In this document: positions 39,399-48,198 of the stretch, piece by piece | Layout: the number at the start of each line of letters is the position of its first letter | Numbering within the stretch: the stretch's first letter is position 1 | NCBI RefSeq assembly: GCF_002845985.1 | Contig: NZ_PDFK01000002.1 | Span: forward strand, 868,001 to 932,000 | Direction: 5' to 3' | Length of the DNA stretch: 64,000 nucleotides | DNA from: Lysinibacillus fusiformis | GTDB lineage: Bacteria > Bacillota > Bacilli > Bacillales_A > Planococcaceae | Made by a program: the position numbers and the translations under genes | The notes under the pieces: generated by a model | Told to the model about the DNA's origin: nothing | Databases searched by the model: none | The model's input: the letters and a program-made list of their open reading frames with translations, nothing else

Positions 39399-40181
39399 TT
39401 ATTTTCCTACAAAGACAGGCATTCTTTTCTCTACAAATGCATGAATGCCTTCTAGATGATCTGTTGTTTTACGCATAGCGGATTGCCCCTCTGCTTCTAA
39501 AGCTAGGATATTTTCTAGCTGAGGCAAATTTTGAGCATGTAGAATTTTTTTCGTTGTAATCATGGAAGAAATAGGTGACGCAAGCATTTTACCAACAAGC
39601 TGATCTGCCATGGCAAATACAGTACCCTCTGGTGCAATAAAGTCAATAAGCCCTTCATCTAATGCTTCTTTTGCTGTTAATACCTTCCCCTCCCAAATCA
39701 TCTGTTTCGCTTTAACAGTCCCCACACGTTCCTTCATGAAGAAATGACCACCTCCATCTGGGATTAGTCCTATTCCAATGAAATTCATAGCTAGCTTACT
39801 ATTTTCACAAGCCACAACTATATCTGCCCCAAGTGTTAGACTAAACCCTAGACCTGCCGATGCACCATGAACAGCCGCAATCACAATCATTGGTAACTGA
39901 TAATACGCTTTCACAATACGTGAAAGATAGACCATTGCCTCATCAATATTTAATGGTTTATTTTCATCTAACATAGCCTTGATATCGCCACCCGCAGAAA
40001 AGACTTTTCCTTCTCCACGAATAACAAGCACCTGTATATTTTGTTCCTGTTGGAGAGCCTCAAAGCATTCTGCGAGTTCTCGCATCATAACATCATCCAT
40101 AGCATTCATCGCCTGCGGACGATTCAATGTTAACGTTGCACGACGTTCTAATTTTTCTAAAGTAATCGTTGAAAATTCCAT
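39399..40181 (-). CDS. Enoyl-CoA hydratase/isomerase family protein
   Basis: A 260-residue crotonase-fold protein matching B. subtilis YhaR in position. NRPQAMNAMDDVMM, the oxyanion-hole segment GEGKVFSAGGDIKAM (about 58-72) and AAVHGASAGLGFSLTLGADIVVA (about 104-126) are present. The usual second catalytic Glu position reads GIGLIPDGGG, with Asp in place of Glu. ATG 40181 has GGGGG about 8 nt upstream. A FadR-like palindrome 18 nt upstream of the start ties it to fatty-acid degradation. Confidence 0.88.
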   Translation of the reverse strand: MEFSTITLEKLERRATLTLNRPQAMNAMDDVMMRELAECFEALQQEQNIQVLVIRGEGKVFSAGGDIKAMLDENKPLNIDEAMVYLSRIVKAYYQLPMIVIAAVHGASAGLGFSLTLGADIVVACENSKLAMNFIGIGLIPDGGGHFFMKERVGTVKAKQMIWEGKVLTAKEALDEGLIDFIAPEGTVFAMADQLVGKMLASPISSMITTKKILHAQNLPQLENILALEAEGQSAMRKTTDHLEGIHAFVEKRMPVFVGK

Positions 40182-40199
40182 CTCTATTACCCCCAAATA

Positions 40200-40213
40200 T
40201 GAATAGTCATTCA
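40200..40213. promoter_or_regulatory. FadR-like operator upstream of the enoyl-CoA hydratase gene
   Basis: TGAATAGTCATTCA, again TGAAT-N4-ATTCA, 18 nt upstream of the start codon and matching the arms of the lcfB-upstream site at 3459-3472. Confidence 0.6.
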
Positions 40214-40320
40214 CTATGTACTATTCGTGTTTTTTTAGCAAACTCCTTCTACTCTAAGCAAAATTGCTCTTGTTATGCTATATTAAAGGACGAATATTGA
40301 GTTAAAGGTGGTAACGTATT

Positions 40321-41292
40321 TTGATACAGAAGGACTATCGTGTATTACTTTATTATAAATATATTACAATTGAAGACCCTGTAGCATTTGCAGAAGAACA
40401 TTTAGCATTATGTAAAGAAATTGGACTTCTTGGACGGATTTTAGTAGGCTCTGAAGGCATTAATGGCACCGTTTCTGGTACCGTTGAGCAAACAGATGCT
40501 TATAGGAATCATATGAAGGCAGATGCTCGTTTTAGTGATATTATGTGGAAAATCGATGAGGTGGAAGGACATACCTTTAAGAAAATGCATGTACGTCCTC
40601 GTCAGGAAATTGTCCATTTAGGTTTGGAGCATGATATTAATCCTTTGGAAATCACAGGCGATTATTTATCGCCTAAAGAATTTATGGAACAAATGCAAGA
40701 AGAGAACACTGTGATTATCGACGCCCGAAATGACTATGAATATGATATTGGTCATTTCAAAGGTGCTGTACGACCTGATATTGAAACCTTCCGTGACCTT
40801 CCAGCTTGGATGGAAGCACATAAAGAAGATTTTGCAGATAAAAAGATTTTAACTTACTGCACAGGTGGTATTCGCTGTGAAAAATTCTCTGGTTGGCTAA
40901 AACGTGAAGGCTATGGTAAAAGTGTTGGTCAATTACACGGTGGTATTGCAACCTATGCAATAGATCCTGAAGTAAAGGGCCAGCTATGGGATGGTCAGAT
41001 GTTTGTTTTTGACCGTCGTCGAAGTGTACCGATTAATCAGGTTGAGCATGTCATCGTTGGGAAGGATTACTTCACAGGTGAACCTTCTGAACGTTATACA
41101 AACTGTGCAAACCCTGAATGTCATAAATTAATGTTATGTGAGGAAAAACACGAAGCATTTTATATGCGTAGCTGTTCAGATGATTGCCGCCGTGCAGAAC
41201 GCAATTTCTTTGTCGAAGAGAATGGTTGGACGAAGGAGCAGGTTGAGGAGCAAATTGCTAAGATTGCAGAGATTCAAAACGCAAATTGTTAA
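40321..41292 (+). CDS. trhO: tRNA uridine-34 hydroxylase, rhodanese family (TrhO)
   Basis: A 323-residue protein. An N-terminal UPF0176 acylphosphatase-like domain (1-95), a rhodanese domain (about 115-215) with active-site Cys180 in [12 protein letters not shown], and a C-terminal Cys-rich segment ([15 protein letters not shown], then SCSDDC). TrhO makes 5-hydroxyuridine at tRNA position 34. TTG start with AGGTGG about 8 nt upstream. Confidence 0.92.
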   Translation: MIQKDYRVLLYYKYITIEDPVAFAEEHLALCKEIGLLGRILVGSEGINGTVSGTVEQTDAYRNHMKADARFSDIMWKIDEVEGHTFKKMHVRPRQEIVHLGLEHDINPLEITGDYLSPKEFMEQMQEENTVIIDARNDYEYDIGHFKGAVRPDIETFRDLPAWMEAHKEDFADKKILTYCTGGIRCEKFSGWLKREGYGKSVGQLHGGIATYAIDPEVKGQLWDGQMFVFDRRRSVPINQVEHVIVGKDYFTGEPSERYTNCANPECHKLMLCEEKHEAFYMRSCSDDCRRAERNFFVEENGWTKEQVEEQIAKIAEIQNANC

Positions 41293-41369
41293 TACTTGGT
41301 GAGATAGGGTTTAGCCGTGTGCGTAAATGGTCTAAACCTTAAAATAGTAAGCCATCTACTAGCCCATCC

Positions 41370-41405
41370 AAAAAGAGCATCGTCCTGATGAACGATGCTC
41401 TTTTT
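41370..41405 (+). terminator. Bidirectional terminator between trhO and the FAD dehydrogenase gene
   Basis: AAAAAGAGCATCGT (41370-41383) pairs with ACGATGCTCTTTTT (41392-41405), between convergent genes. Confidence 0.9.
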
Positions 41406-41409
41406 CTTA

Positions 41410-43059
41410 TTATTCCTGCGCTAAATAGCGCCCAACCTGCCGTCCACTAAATAAACAGCCTCCGACAAATGTCCCTTCTAAAGCACGATAGCCATGAACA
41501 CCCCCGCCACCGAAGCCACTTACTTCACCAGCAGCAAATAAACCTGGCATAGGTTGACCATCCATACCCAACACCGCACCATTTAAATTTGTTTGTAAGC
41601 CACCCAAGGTTTTCCTAGTTAGAATGTTTAAACGTACGGCAATTAATGGCCAATTTTTAGTATCTAGAATTTTATGTGGTTTGGCAACACGCACTAATTT
41701 ATCTCCAATATAATGCCTTGCCCCATGAATAGCGTTAACCTGTAAATCCTTCGTAAACTTATTGTCCATTTCTCGATCCCTTGCCAAGATTTGCTCTTTC
41801 ACTTTCATGAAATCCAGTAGCTCATTCCCTGCTAGTTTATTCATGCCTTCTACTAGTTCTTTTAAATCATGTGCAATCACAAAATCTTCGCCATGATTTT
41901 TAAAAGCTTGGATAGGGGCTGGTGGACCTGGCATTATACGCTTAAGCACATCACTAATGCTTTTGTTTGTTAAATCTGGGTTTTGTTCTGAACCAGATAG
42001 TGCAAATTCCTTCTCAATAATTTTTTCCGTTAAAATAAACCAAGAGTAATCATAACCTGTTTTTTGAATTGCCTCTAACGTACTGAGCGTATCAAAGCCT
42101 GGGAAGTTGGGTGCATGGAATCGATTACCTTCTGCATCAAACCATAAGGAGGAAGGCCCTGGTAAAATACGAATGCCATGGTTGGGCCAAATTGGATCCC
42201 AATTTCTTAATCCCTCTGTGTAATGCCACATGCGATCACGATTTACAATACGTCCTCCAGCATGTTCTGTGATTTCTAGCATTCTCCCATCAACGTAAGC
42301 TGGCACACCACATACCATATTTTTAGGAGGAGTCCCAAGTCGTGCAGGCCAATTTTTTCTTATTAAATCAAAATTAGCCCCAATACCGCCACTTGCTACA
42401 ATCACGGCATCGGCTTCGTAGGAAAATTCGCCAATCCCCAATCTCGAACTTTTTTCACCTCGATTAATAAAGGTTTCTGCTAGCACTGTTCCACTGATTC
42501 CTGTAATTGTTCCATCATGTTGTATAAATTCATCCACACGATGTCTTGGTCTAAAATCGATAAATCCATCTTTCATAGCTTGCTTTACTTTATTTACAAA
42601 TGGCTTTACTATGCCAGGACCAGTTCCCCATACAATATGAAATCTTGGTACAGAATTGCCATGTCCTCCCGCTAAAGAGCCTCCCCGTTCTGCCCATCCA
42701 ACCACAGGGAAAAATTTGATACCTTTTGACTTTAACCAGTCATATTTTTCACCTGCAGCAAAATCAACATAGGCTCTGGCCCATTTATAAGCCCACGAAT
42801 CCTCATCTTCTAAACGATCAAAGCCTGCAGTTCCTTGCCAATCTTGCCACGCCAGTTCTTTACTATCTTTAATTCCAAGCCTTCGCTGCTCTGGAGAATT
42901 TACTAAAAATATCCCACCAAAAGACCAATATGCCTGTCCCCCTATTGAATTTTCAGACTCTTGATCTACTAAAAGAACTTTTTTCTTTGCATCGATTAAC
43001 TCACAAGCAGCAACTAAACCCGCAAGTCCAGCACCAACTATTGCAACATCGTACTGCAT
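41410..43059 (-). CDS. FAD-binding dehydrogenase (fumarate reductase/ketosteroid dehydrogenase superfamily)
   Basis: A 549-residue flavoprotein. FAD motif VAIVGAGLAGLVAACEL (5-21) with DQESENSIGGQAYWS, a middle substrate domain, and C-terminal LGGLQTNLNGAVLGMDGQPMPGLFAAGEVSGFGGGGVHGYRALEGTFVGG, typical of the succinate dehydrogenase/KsdD superfamily. Members reduce or dehydrogenate diverse substrates; this one's is not deducible. It is monocistronic with GGGGGTG ribosome site. A cre-like sequence (43290-43303) lies further upstream. Confidence 0.85.
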   Translation of the reverse strand: MQYDVAIVGAGLAGLVAACELIDAKKKVLLVDQESENSIGGQAYWSFGGIFLVNSPEQRRLGIKDSKELAWQDWQGTAGFDRLEDEDSWAYKWARAYVDFAAGEKYDWLKSKGIKFFPVVGWAERGGSLAGGHGNSVPRFHIVWGTGPGIVKPFVNKVKQAMKDGFIDFRPRHRVDEFIQHDGTITGISGTVLAETFINRGEKSSRLGIGEFSYEADAVIVASGGIGANFDLIRKNWPARLGTPPKNMVCGVPAYVDGRMLEITEHAGGRIVNRDRMWHYTEGLRNWDPIWPNHGIRILPGPSSLWFDAEGNRFHAPNFPGFDTLSTLEAIQKTGYDYSWFILTEKIIEKEFALSGSEQNPDLTNKSISDVLKRIMPGPPAPIQAFKNHGEDFVIAHDLKELVEGMNKLAGNELLDFMKVKEQILARDREMDNKFTKDLQVNAIHGARHYIGDKLVRVAKPHKILDTKNWPLIAVRLNILTRKTLGGLQTNLNGAVLGMDGQPMPGLFAAGEVSGFGGGGVHGYRALEGTFVGGCLFSGRQVGRYLAQE

Positions 43060-43289
43060 TTTTACACCCCCAAATCAAATCATCCTTATCTAACATTCTT
43101 CTCTCACAGCCTGTTTACCTTCTAAAATCTAATTTTTTGTCTAAAATGTGACAAGCGAAAATGTTCGCTTTCTTACACTAAAATCATCAAGGAATAGCAT
43201 AAATCATCTAATTCATTCCATTTAATTACCATATAATTTTTTAACCGTAAACTACATGGAACACTGATACTATCGCACTTTTCAAATAT

Positions 43290-43303
43290 CGTTAACGCTT
43301 TCA
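43290..43303. promoter_or_regulatory. cre-like site upstream of the FAD dehydrogenase and serA genes
   Basis: CGTTAACGCTTTCA fits a degenerate CcpA site (TGWNANCGNTNWCA) with one mismatch at the first base. It lies in the divergent intergenic region, 231 nt before the dehydrogenase start. Confidence 0.3.
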
Positions 43304-43415
43304 TTGTATCCTCCAAAAAGACGAATATTAAACACTAATAAAACAAACAATGTTCGTTTTTAGTTATTATTCAGACTTTTGAAGTCTATATTTTTTAAGT
43401 TTTTCAGAAATATCG

Positions 43416-43445
43416 TTGACAAAGGTGAACAATAGGGATTATGAT
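43416..43445 (+). promoter_or_regulatory. Sigma-A promoter of serA
   Basis: TTGACA (43416-43421), 18-nt spacer, TATGAT (43440-43445), upstream of the T-box leader; transcription would start near 43452. Confidence 0.75.
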
Positions 43446-43494
43446 GTTAACAAATTTAATCACACAAAATATAACGACGGAGACATACTAGTCA

Positions 43495-43750
43495 CAAGAA
43501 AATCCAAAGAGAGCTGATGGTTGGTGTAAATCAGTGATTTCTACGATAATAGTTCCACTCCAGAATAGATAAGCCGAACAACTTAACAGTAAGCTTATCC
43601 GTCCCATGCGCGTTACGCATATAGCTAAGACTGCCAGAATAAATTTTCCAGCAGTGATTAAGGGTGGTACCGCGAACCAATGTTTATTCAGCCTTTCGCC
43701 CCTTACAACACAATAACTGTGTCTGTAAGGCGTGGAAGGCTTTTTATATT
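43495..43750 (+). promoter_or_regulatory. T-box riboswitch (probably serine) controlling serA
   Basis: The T-box core AGGGTGGTACCGCG is at 43661-43674. Upstream lie a Stem I-like region (43505-43570) with a CTGAT...ATCAG hairpin and a putative UCC serine specifier at 43554-43556, then a GATAAGC...GCTTATC stem (about 43567-43600). Downstream CGCC...GGCG nested in AGCCTTT...AAGGCT with a T-tract (43690-43746) forms the terminator. Uncharged tRNA-Ser would favour the antiterminator and turn on serA. Confidence 0.88.
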
Positions 43751-43865
43751 GTTTTCGATTTAGAAAGGAGATCGTTTGCATGCTGTAAGATGTTCGAATT
43801 TTACAAATTTCAGACTGTCGTAGATAAATCCACAACCCATATTTATTAAAAAGGAGCTAATTATA

Positions 43866-45473
43866 ATGACTACTGCAACAAAAAACATTAACGTATTTAT
43901 CGCTGATCCACTAAGTGAGGATGGTATTTTCCCATTACGTCAGGAGCAAGATTTAGATTTAAACATTATTGTAGACACTGGTCTTGCACCAGAACAATTA
44001 ATCGCTAAAATTGCAGATGTGGATGTATTACTTGTTCGTTCTCAAACAACTGTGACACGTGAAGTGATCGAAGCAGCTAAAAACTTAAAATTAATTGGTC
44101 GTGCTGGTGTGGGTGTCGATAATATTGACCTTGCTGCTGCTACTGAACATGGCATTATCGTTGTCAACGCACCAGATGGTAACACAAACTCAGCTGCTGA
44201 GCATACAATCGCGATGATGACTTCACTTGCTCGTCATATTCCACAAGCTTTTAATACATTAAAAAATGGAAAATGGGATCGCAAATCTTATGTTGGTGTT
44301 GAGCTAAAAAATAAAACGTTGGGTGTTGTAGGCTTTGGACGAATCGGTGTTGAAGTAGCTTATCGTGCCAAAGGTCAACGTATGAATGTTATGGCATACG
44401 ATCCTTTCCTAACAGATGAACGTGCAAAAGAATTAGGTGTAACAAAAGCAACAGTTGAAGAAATTTGCGAAGCAGCAGATTTCATTACAGTTCATACACC
44501 ACTTCTTCCTGAAACACGTAATCTTATTAATAAAGAAAAATTTGCGATGATGAAAGATGGCGTGCGTATCATTAACTGTGCACGTGGTGGAATTATCAAT
44601 GAAGATGATTTATATGATGCAATCGTAGCAGGAAAAGTAGCTGGTGCTGCCCTAGATGTATTTGTTTCTGAACCAGCAACAGATCATAAGCTACTGACAT
44701 TACCACAGGTAATCGCAACGCCTCACTTAGGTGCATCGACAATTGAAGCACAAGAATCTGTTGCGGTTGATGTATCAAACGACATCATTAAATTTTATAA
44801 AACAGGTACCGTAACAAACCCTGTAAACATGCCATCTATTCCGAAAGAGCTTCTTGCACAAGTTGAGCCTTTCTTTGAATTAGCTGAAAAGCTTGGTTCA
44901 TTCCTATCACAATTAACAACAGAGCCTGTAAAAGAAATCAACCTATCTTATGCTGGTGAAGTAGCAAACTATGATGTACGTCCATTAACTTCAAATGCAC
45001 TAAAAGGCTTATTAGCAAAAAATCATGGTAATCATGTAAATGATGTCAATGCCCGTTACTTATCTGAACGTATCGGCATGAAAATTAATGAGCACAAAAC
45101 AACAACTGCTAAAGGCTTTACAAGCTTAATTACGATTGAAATTATTACTGCTAATGAAACACATACAGTAGCTGGTACATTATTAAACGGTTTAGGTGCA
45201 CGTATCGTAAAAGTAGAAGACTATGTTGTGGACGTCATTCCACAAGGTCACCTTCTTTACATTAAAAATACGGACAAACCAGGTGCAATTGGCCGTGTAG
45301 CAACAAAGCTTGCAGAAAAAGAAATCAATATCGCAACAATGCAAGTTGGCCGTGCACAGGTTGGTGGTACAGCGGTTATGATGCTAACGGTTGATAATGT
45401 TGTAACTGAAGAAGATTTAGTTTTTGTAGCACAGCTTGAAAACATTGATGAGGTAAAAGCCATTAACCTATAA
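43866..45473 (+). CDS. serA: D-3-phosphoglycerate dehydrogenase
   Basis: A 535-residue long-form enzyme catalysing the first step of serine synthesis. NAD-binding GFGRIG (about 151-156), catalytic Arg in [13 protein letters not shown], Glu, and His in [13 protein letters not shown] are present. An allosteric substrate-binding domain (about 325-450) and a C-terminal ACT domain (about 458-530) follow, which usually allow serine feedback. AAAAAGGAGC precedes the ATG. Transcription is governed by the upstream T-box. Confidence 0.96.
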   Translation: MTTATKNINVFIADPLSEDGIFPLRQEQDLDLNIIVDTGLAPEQLIAKIADVDVLLVRSQTTVTREVIEAAKNLKLIGRAGVGVDNIDLAAATEHGIIVVNAPDGNTNSAAEHTIAMMTSLARHIPQAFNTLKNGKWDRKSYVGVELKNKTLGVVGFGRIGVEVAYRAKGQRMNVMAYDPFLTDERAKELGVTKATVEEICEAADFITVHTPLLPETRNLINKEKFAMMKDGVRIINCARGGIINEDDLYDAIVAGKVAGAALDVFVSEPATDHKLLTLPQVIATPHLGASTIEAQESVAVDVSNDIIKFYKTGTVTNPVNMPSIPKELLAQVEPFFELAEKLGSFLSQLTTEPVKEINLSYAGEVANYDVRPLTSNALKGLLAKNHGNHVNDVNARYLSERIGMKINEHKTTTAKGFTSLITIEIITANETHTVAGTLLNGLGARIVKVEDYVVDVIPQGHLLYIKNTDKPGAIGRVATKLAEKEINIATMQVGRAQVGGTAVMMLTVDNVVTEEDLVFVAQLENIDEVKAINL

Positions 45474-45487
45474 TTAATCATAACAAG

Positions 45488-45513
45488 AAGCAGGGAGTCT
45501 CTACTCTCTGCTT
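45488..45513 (+). terminator. Terminator of serA
   Basis: AAGCAGGGAGT (45488-45498) pairs with ACTCTCTGCTT (45503-45513), one G-U, then TTTATTTT. Confidence 0.85.
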
Positions 45514-45578
45514 TTTATTTTGGTAAAATGATACTTTTCTAAGGGTTCTTCGTCTTTAAAGAAAAGGAGGTGTACAGC

Positions 45579-46073
45579 TTGAAGATAGAAGAAATATTTT
45601 ACTTACATAACCACACCATTTTTAAATACTTATATTACTTACTAAATGATGAAAAATTAGCGGAGGATTATACACAGGAAACCTTTGTCCGTTATTTGAA
45701 ACATCACCAAACAATAAAAGAAGGAGCCGATCTCGCTTGGTTGCGGTGCACTGCACGTAACCTTGCCTATGATCATTATCGTCGAAAAAGGATAATTCAG
45801 TTTGTCCCTTTTTTACAACAGCATGAAGAACAAGCGTCACCTTCTCCTCATCAATGGCTGATGCAACAAGAAGATGCCAAGATGCTATATCTTGCTATTC
45901 GTAAACTAAAAATCACCTATCGTGATGTAATCATTCTGCGCAAAATAGAGGGACTATCCATCGAGGAAACCTGCACTATCCTTGGCTGGAATGAGGGAAA
46001 AGTAAAAAACACATTAAAACGAGCACTCATCGCATTAAAAAAACAGTTAGGAGGTGAGATGGATGAAGAATGA
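45579..46073 (+). CDS. ECF-type RNA polymerase sigma factor
   Basis: A 164-residue sigma-70 family factor. Region 2 (about 5-70: KLAEDYTQETFVRYLKHH, ARNLAYDHYRRKR) and region 4 (about 100-155: LKITYRDVIILRKIEGLSIEETCTILGWNEGKVKNTLKRAL). Start is TTG 45579 with AAAGGAGG 8 nt upstream; the in-frame GTG at 45570 lies inside that ribosome site. It overlaps the next membrane-protein gene by 11 nt, the usual sigma/anti-sigma layout. The subgroup is not identified. Confidence 0.88.
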   Translation: MKIEEIFYLHNHTIFKYLYYLLNDEKLAEDYTQETFVRYLKHHQTIKEGADLAWLRCTARNLAYDHYRRKRIIQFVPFLQQHEEQASPSPHQWLMQQEDAKMLYLAIRKLKITYRDVIILRKIEGLSIEETCTILGWNEGKVKNTLKRALIALKKQLGGEMDEE

Positions 46074-46986
46074 TAAGAAGACATGGCAACACTTAGATGA
46101 TTTAATGTTATCTGATCAGCAGCAAAAAAAATTATTACGCAATATGACAGAGCCCTCAGTAATTAATAAACAAAAGACTAAAAATAAATGGAAAATTCCT
46201 TCTGTGTCATTGCTATTTATAGTAGTTCTTTCTATATTACTATTATCTTTTGTTCAAAGTCCTACTAATTCTCCTACAACAATGGATTCCTCCAAAGCAA
46301 TCCAACGAATCTATTTAAAGGAGAATATGAACAAGGAAACCTTTATAGCACAGGATTCTTGCCTTTATGTTCCTCAGCAATGCTATGCTCATGCAAAGGC
46401 TATCACACAGCTACAACAAAACTGGGACAACGCTTCTCCTGTAACAATATCCGCTAGTCAGTGGAAAAGTGGTACTATCTATGATATTTTGATTCTCTAT
46501 AATGACCGTACACAAGAGAAATGGAAGGTACTCAATAACAAGATTTTCTTCAATGTTGAAACACAGCAAGCCTTTCTGATTGAAGAGTCATTTGACTCAC
46601 TACGCTATTTTTATGATGAGAAGCGGTCGACGAAACTTATTATTGGGAACATTTTCATCCTACTTATGCATTTTATACTATGGATTGCTAAAAAAAGAAT
46701 GCCTTATACAGAACGTCGCTTTTTTGCAGCGACAGTTGAGCATGCCATTGCCAATGCCATCATGCTCGTGTTGTTTGGAGGTATTTCATTTGGTATCTAT
46801 CTTGTACACCATACTATTCATGCAGTAATTATTTATGGCCTTTTCTCACTCTACTCCTTTATGCAAATCTATTATCGTAAAAAGGCTGGTGAACCTCAGG
46901 GTTACTTAATAGCTAGTGCTCTTGTTCAGCTTTGTCTAGCTATAGCTTTTACATGTTTATATCTTGGACTAAATGTCTATTTTTAA
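46063..46986 (+). CDS. Putative multi-pass anti-sigma factor
   Basis: A 307-residue protein starting at ATG 46063 (GGAGGTGA upstream), overlapping the sigma gene. A ~45-residue cytoplasmic head (KKTWQHLDDLMLSDQQQKKLL) precedes helix 1 (about 46-65). A ~115-residue external domain with two Cys (QDSCLYVPQQCYAHA) follows, then four more helices near 190-305. No HxxxCxxC zinc motif is seen, so it is not a ZAS-type anti-sigma factor. The role is inferred from gene order. Confidence 0.7.
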   Translation: MKNDKKTWQHLDDLMLSDQQQKKLLRNMTEPSVINKQKTKNKWKIPSVSLLFIVVLSILLLSFVQSPTNSPTTMDSSKAIQRIYLKENMNKETFIAQDSCLYVPQQCYAHAKAITQLQQNWDNASPVTISASQWKSGTIYDILILYNDRTQEKWKVLNNKIFFNVETQQAFLIEESFDSLRYFYDEKRSTKLIIGNIFILLMHFILWIAKKRMPYTERRFFAATVEHAIANAIMLVLFGGISFGIYLVHHTIHAVIIYGLFSLYSFMQIYYRKKAGEPQGYLIASALVQLCLAIAFTCLYLGLNVYF

Positions 46987-46988
46987 CA

Positions 46989-47026
46989 AAAAATGTACTG
47001 ACTCCATGAGGGATCAGTACATTTTT
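46989..47026 (+). terminator. Bidirectional terminator between the anti-sigma and HAD genes
   Basis: AAAAATGTACTGA (46989-47001) pairs perfectly with TCAGTACATTTTT (47014-47026). Confidence 0.9.
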
Positions 47027-47029
47027 ATA

Positions 47030-47818
47030 TTATAGCTTATTTACAAGCTCCATCAATGCTGTCAAAGAGTCTACCTCATAGGAAGGTATCACAGCACCAT
47101 CAGCAATATGGTTTTCACGATTAATCCATACATTGCGCATACCCACACGTGATGAGCCTAAAATATCGGTATTCAAATTATCGCCAACCATAATGGCCTC
47201 ATCAGCGGTAATTCCTACTTTTTCCATAACATATTCAAAAATGGACGCATCCGGCTTCCCTTTACCAAAGTCTCCCGAAATAATAATGTGATCAAAATAG
47301 GGGGCAATTTCTGGAGTGATTTCTAGTTTTAAGTTTTGCAGACTTGGTGCACCATTTGTTAGCAAGACAAGCTGATATTTTCCTTTTAATTCATCTAACA
47401 CCGCAAAAGTATCTTCGTATAAAAATGGCGCTACTTTACGCTCGGCTACAAAGCGCTCTCCTAGCTCGGCTCCAAACGCTGTATCCTCAATACCAAGAGC
47501 AGCTAACCCTTTTGTCCAAGCCGCTGCACGATAACTAGGAACAATTTCTTTCATTTTTTTGAAAGAATCTGTAGCGTCATCAAAAGTTCCCCAAAGACCT
47601 TCAAACGGATTAATACCAATTAAAACGGTATAATCATATGTTTCATAACCTTCATATAAAGCACGTGCCTCTCGACGAACCGCTTCCTCTAGCTCAGCAG
47701 GGTTCACATGATGTACTGTTGCAGCATAGTCACATGTTTTTTCAAATGCTGTTTTGACCGATTTTTTATCCCATAGTAATGTATCATCTAAATCAAAAAT
47801 AATTGTATTTATCGACAT
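47030..47818 (-). CDS. HAD-superfamily phosphatase (YfnB/YjjG-like)
   Basis: A 262-residue HAD hydrolase of subfamily IA. Motif I FDLDDTLLWD (8-17) with the nucleophile Asp, motif II LLTNGAPS, motif III Lys in GDFGKGKPD, and motif IV IMVGDNLNTDI are complete. A helical cap lies at about 20-110. Relatives are 5'-nucleotidases acting on non-canonical or pyrimidine nucleotides; specificity here is unknown. TAGGAGCGG precedes the ATG. Confidence 0.88.
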   Translation of the reverse strand: MSINTIIFDLDDTLLWDKKSVKTAFEKTCDYAATVHHVNPAELEEAVRREARALYEGYETYDYTVLIGINPFEGLWGTFDDATDSFKKMKEIVPSYRAAAWTKGLAALGIEDTAFGAELGERFVAERKVAPFLYEDTFAVLDELKGKYQLVLLTNGAPSLQNLKLEITPEIAPYFDHIIISGDFGKGKPDASIFEYVMEKVGITADEAIMVGDNLNTDILGSSRVGMRNVWINRENHIADGAVIPSYEVDSLTALMELVNKL

Positions 47819-47912
47819 TTTGTCCGCTCCTAGCTCACGATTAATACTACTATTTTAGCATATTTTCAAAATATTTAGGATAACAAATTATGTACAATTC
47901 CTCTATCTAAAA

Positions 47913-47943
47913 ACAAGCTGTGCGTCAAATCTTCACAGCTTGT
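47913..47943 (-). terminator. Terminator of the metallo-beta-lactamase/DUF3006 operon
   Basis: ACAAGCTGTG (47913-47922) pairs with CACAGCTTGT (47934-47943); minus-strand T5 tail. Confidence 0.85.
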
Positions 47944-47949
47944 CATTTA

Positions 47950-48198
47950 TTAATTATGTTTATTACGCAAACGGTTCATTAAACTTTGAATGTCTGCCCT
48001 TTTTTGTTGTGTTTCATCTTGTAAAATTTCAATATAGTAAATGCCATCTTTTTCTTCTATCTGCACACGATCACCTACTTGCACTGGCTTGTTCATGGCT
48101 GACTGTGAAATAATGAGTTGTTCCTCTTCCTCTGGAAACATTAAGAAAATCGCATAGCCATCTTCAATACGGTCTAATGTGTATTTACTCGAGCTCAC
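47950..48198 (-). CDS. DUF3006-like small protein
   Basis: An 82-residue protein from GTG 48198, with AAAGGGG 9 nt upstream, inside the end of the metallo-beta-lactamase gene (14-nt overlap). YTLDRIEDGYAIFLMFPEEEE and VQVGDRVQIEEKDGIYYIEIL form the beta-rich DUF3006 core. It commonly follows a ComEC-like metallo-beta-lactamase gene, as here. Function unknown; coupling implies joint work. Confidence 0.75.
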   Translation of the reverse strand: MSSSKYTLDRIEDGYAIFLMFPEEEEQLIISQSAMNKPVQVGDRVQIEEKDGIYYIEILQDETQQKRADIQSLMNRLRNKHN

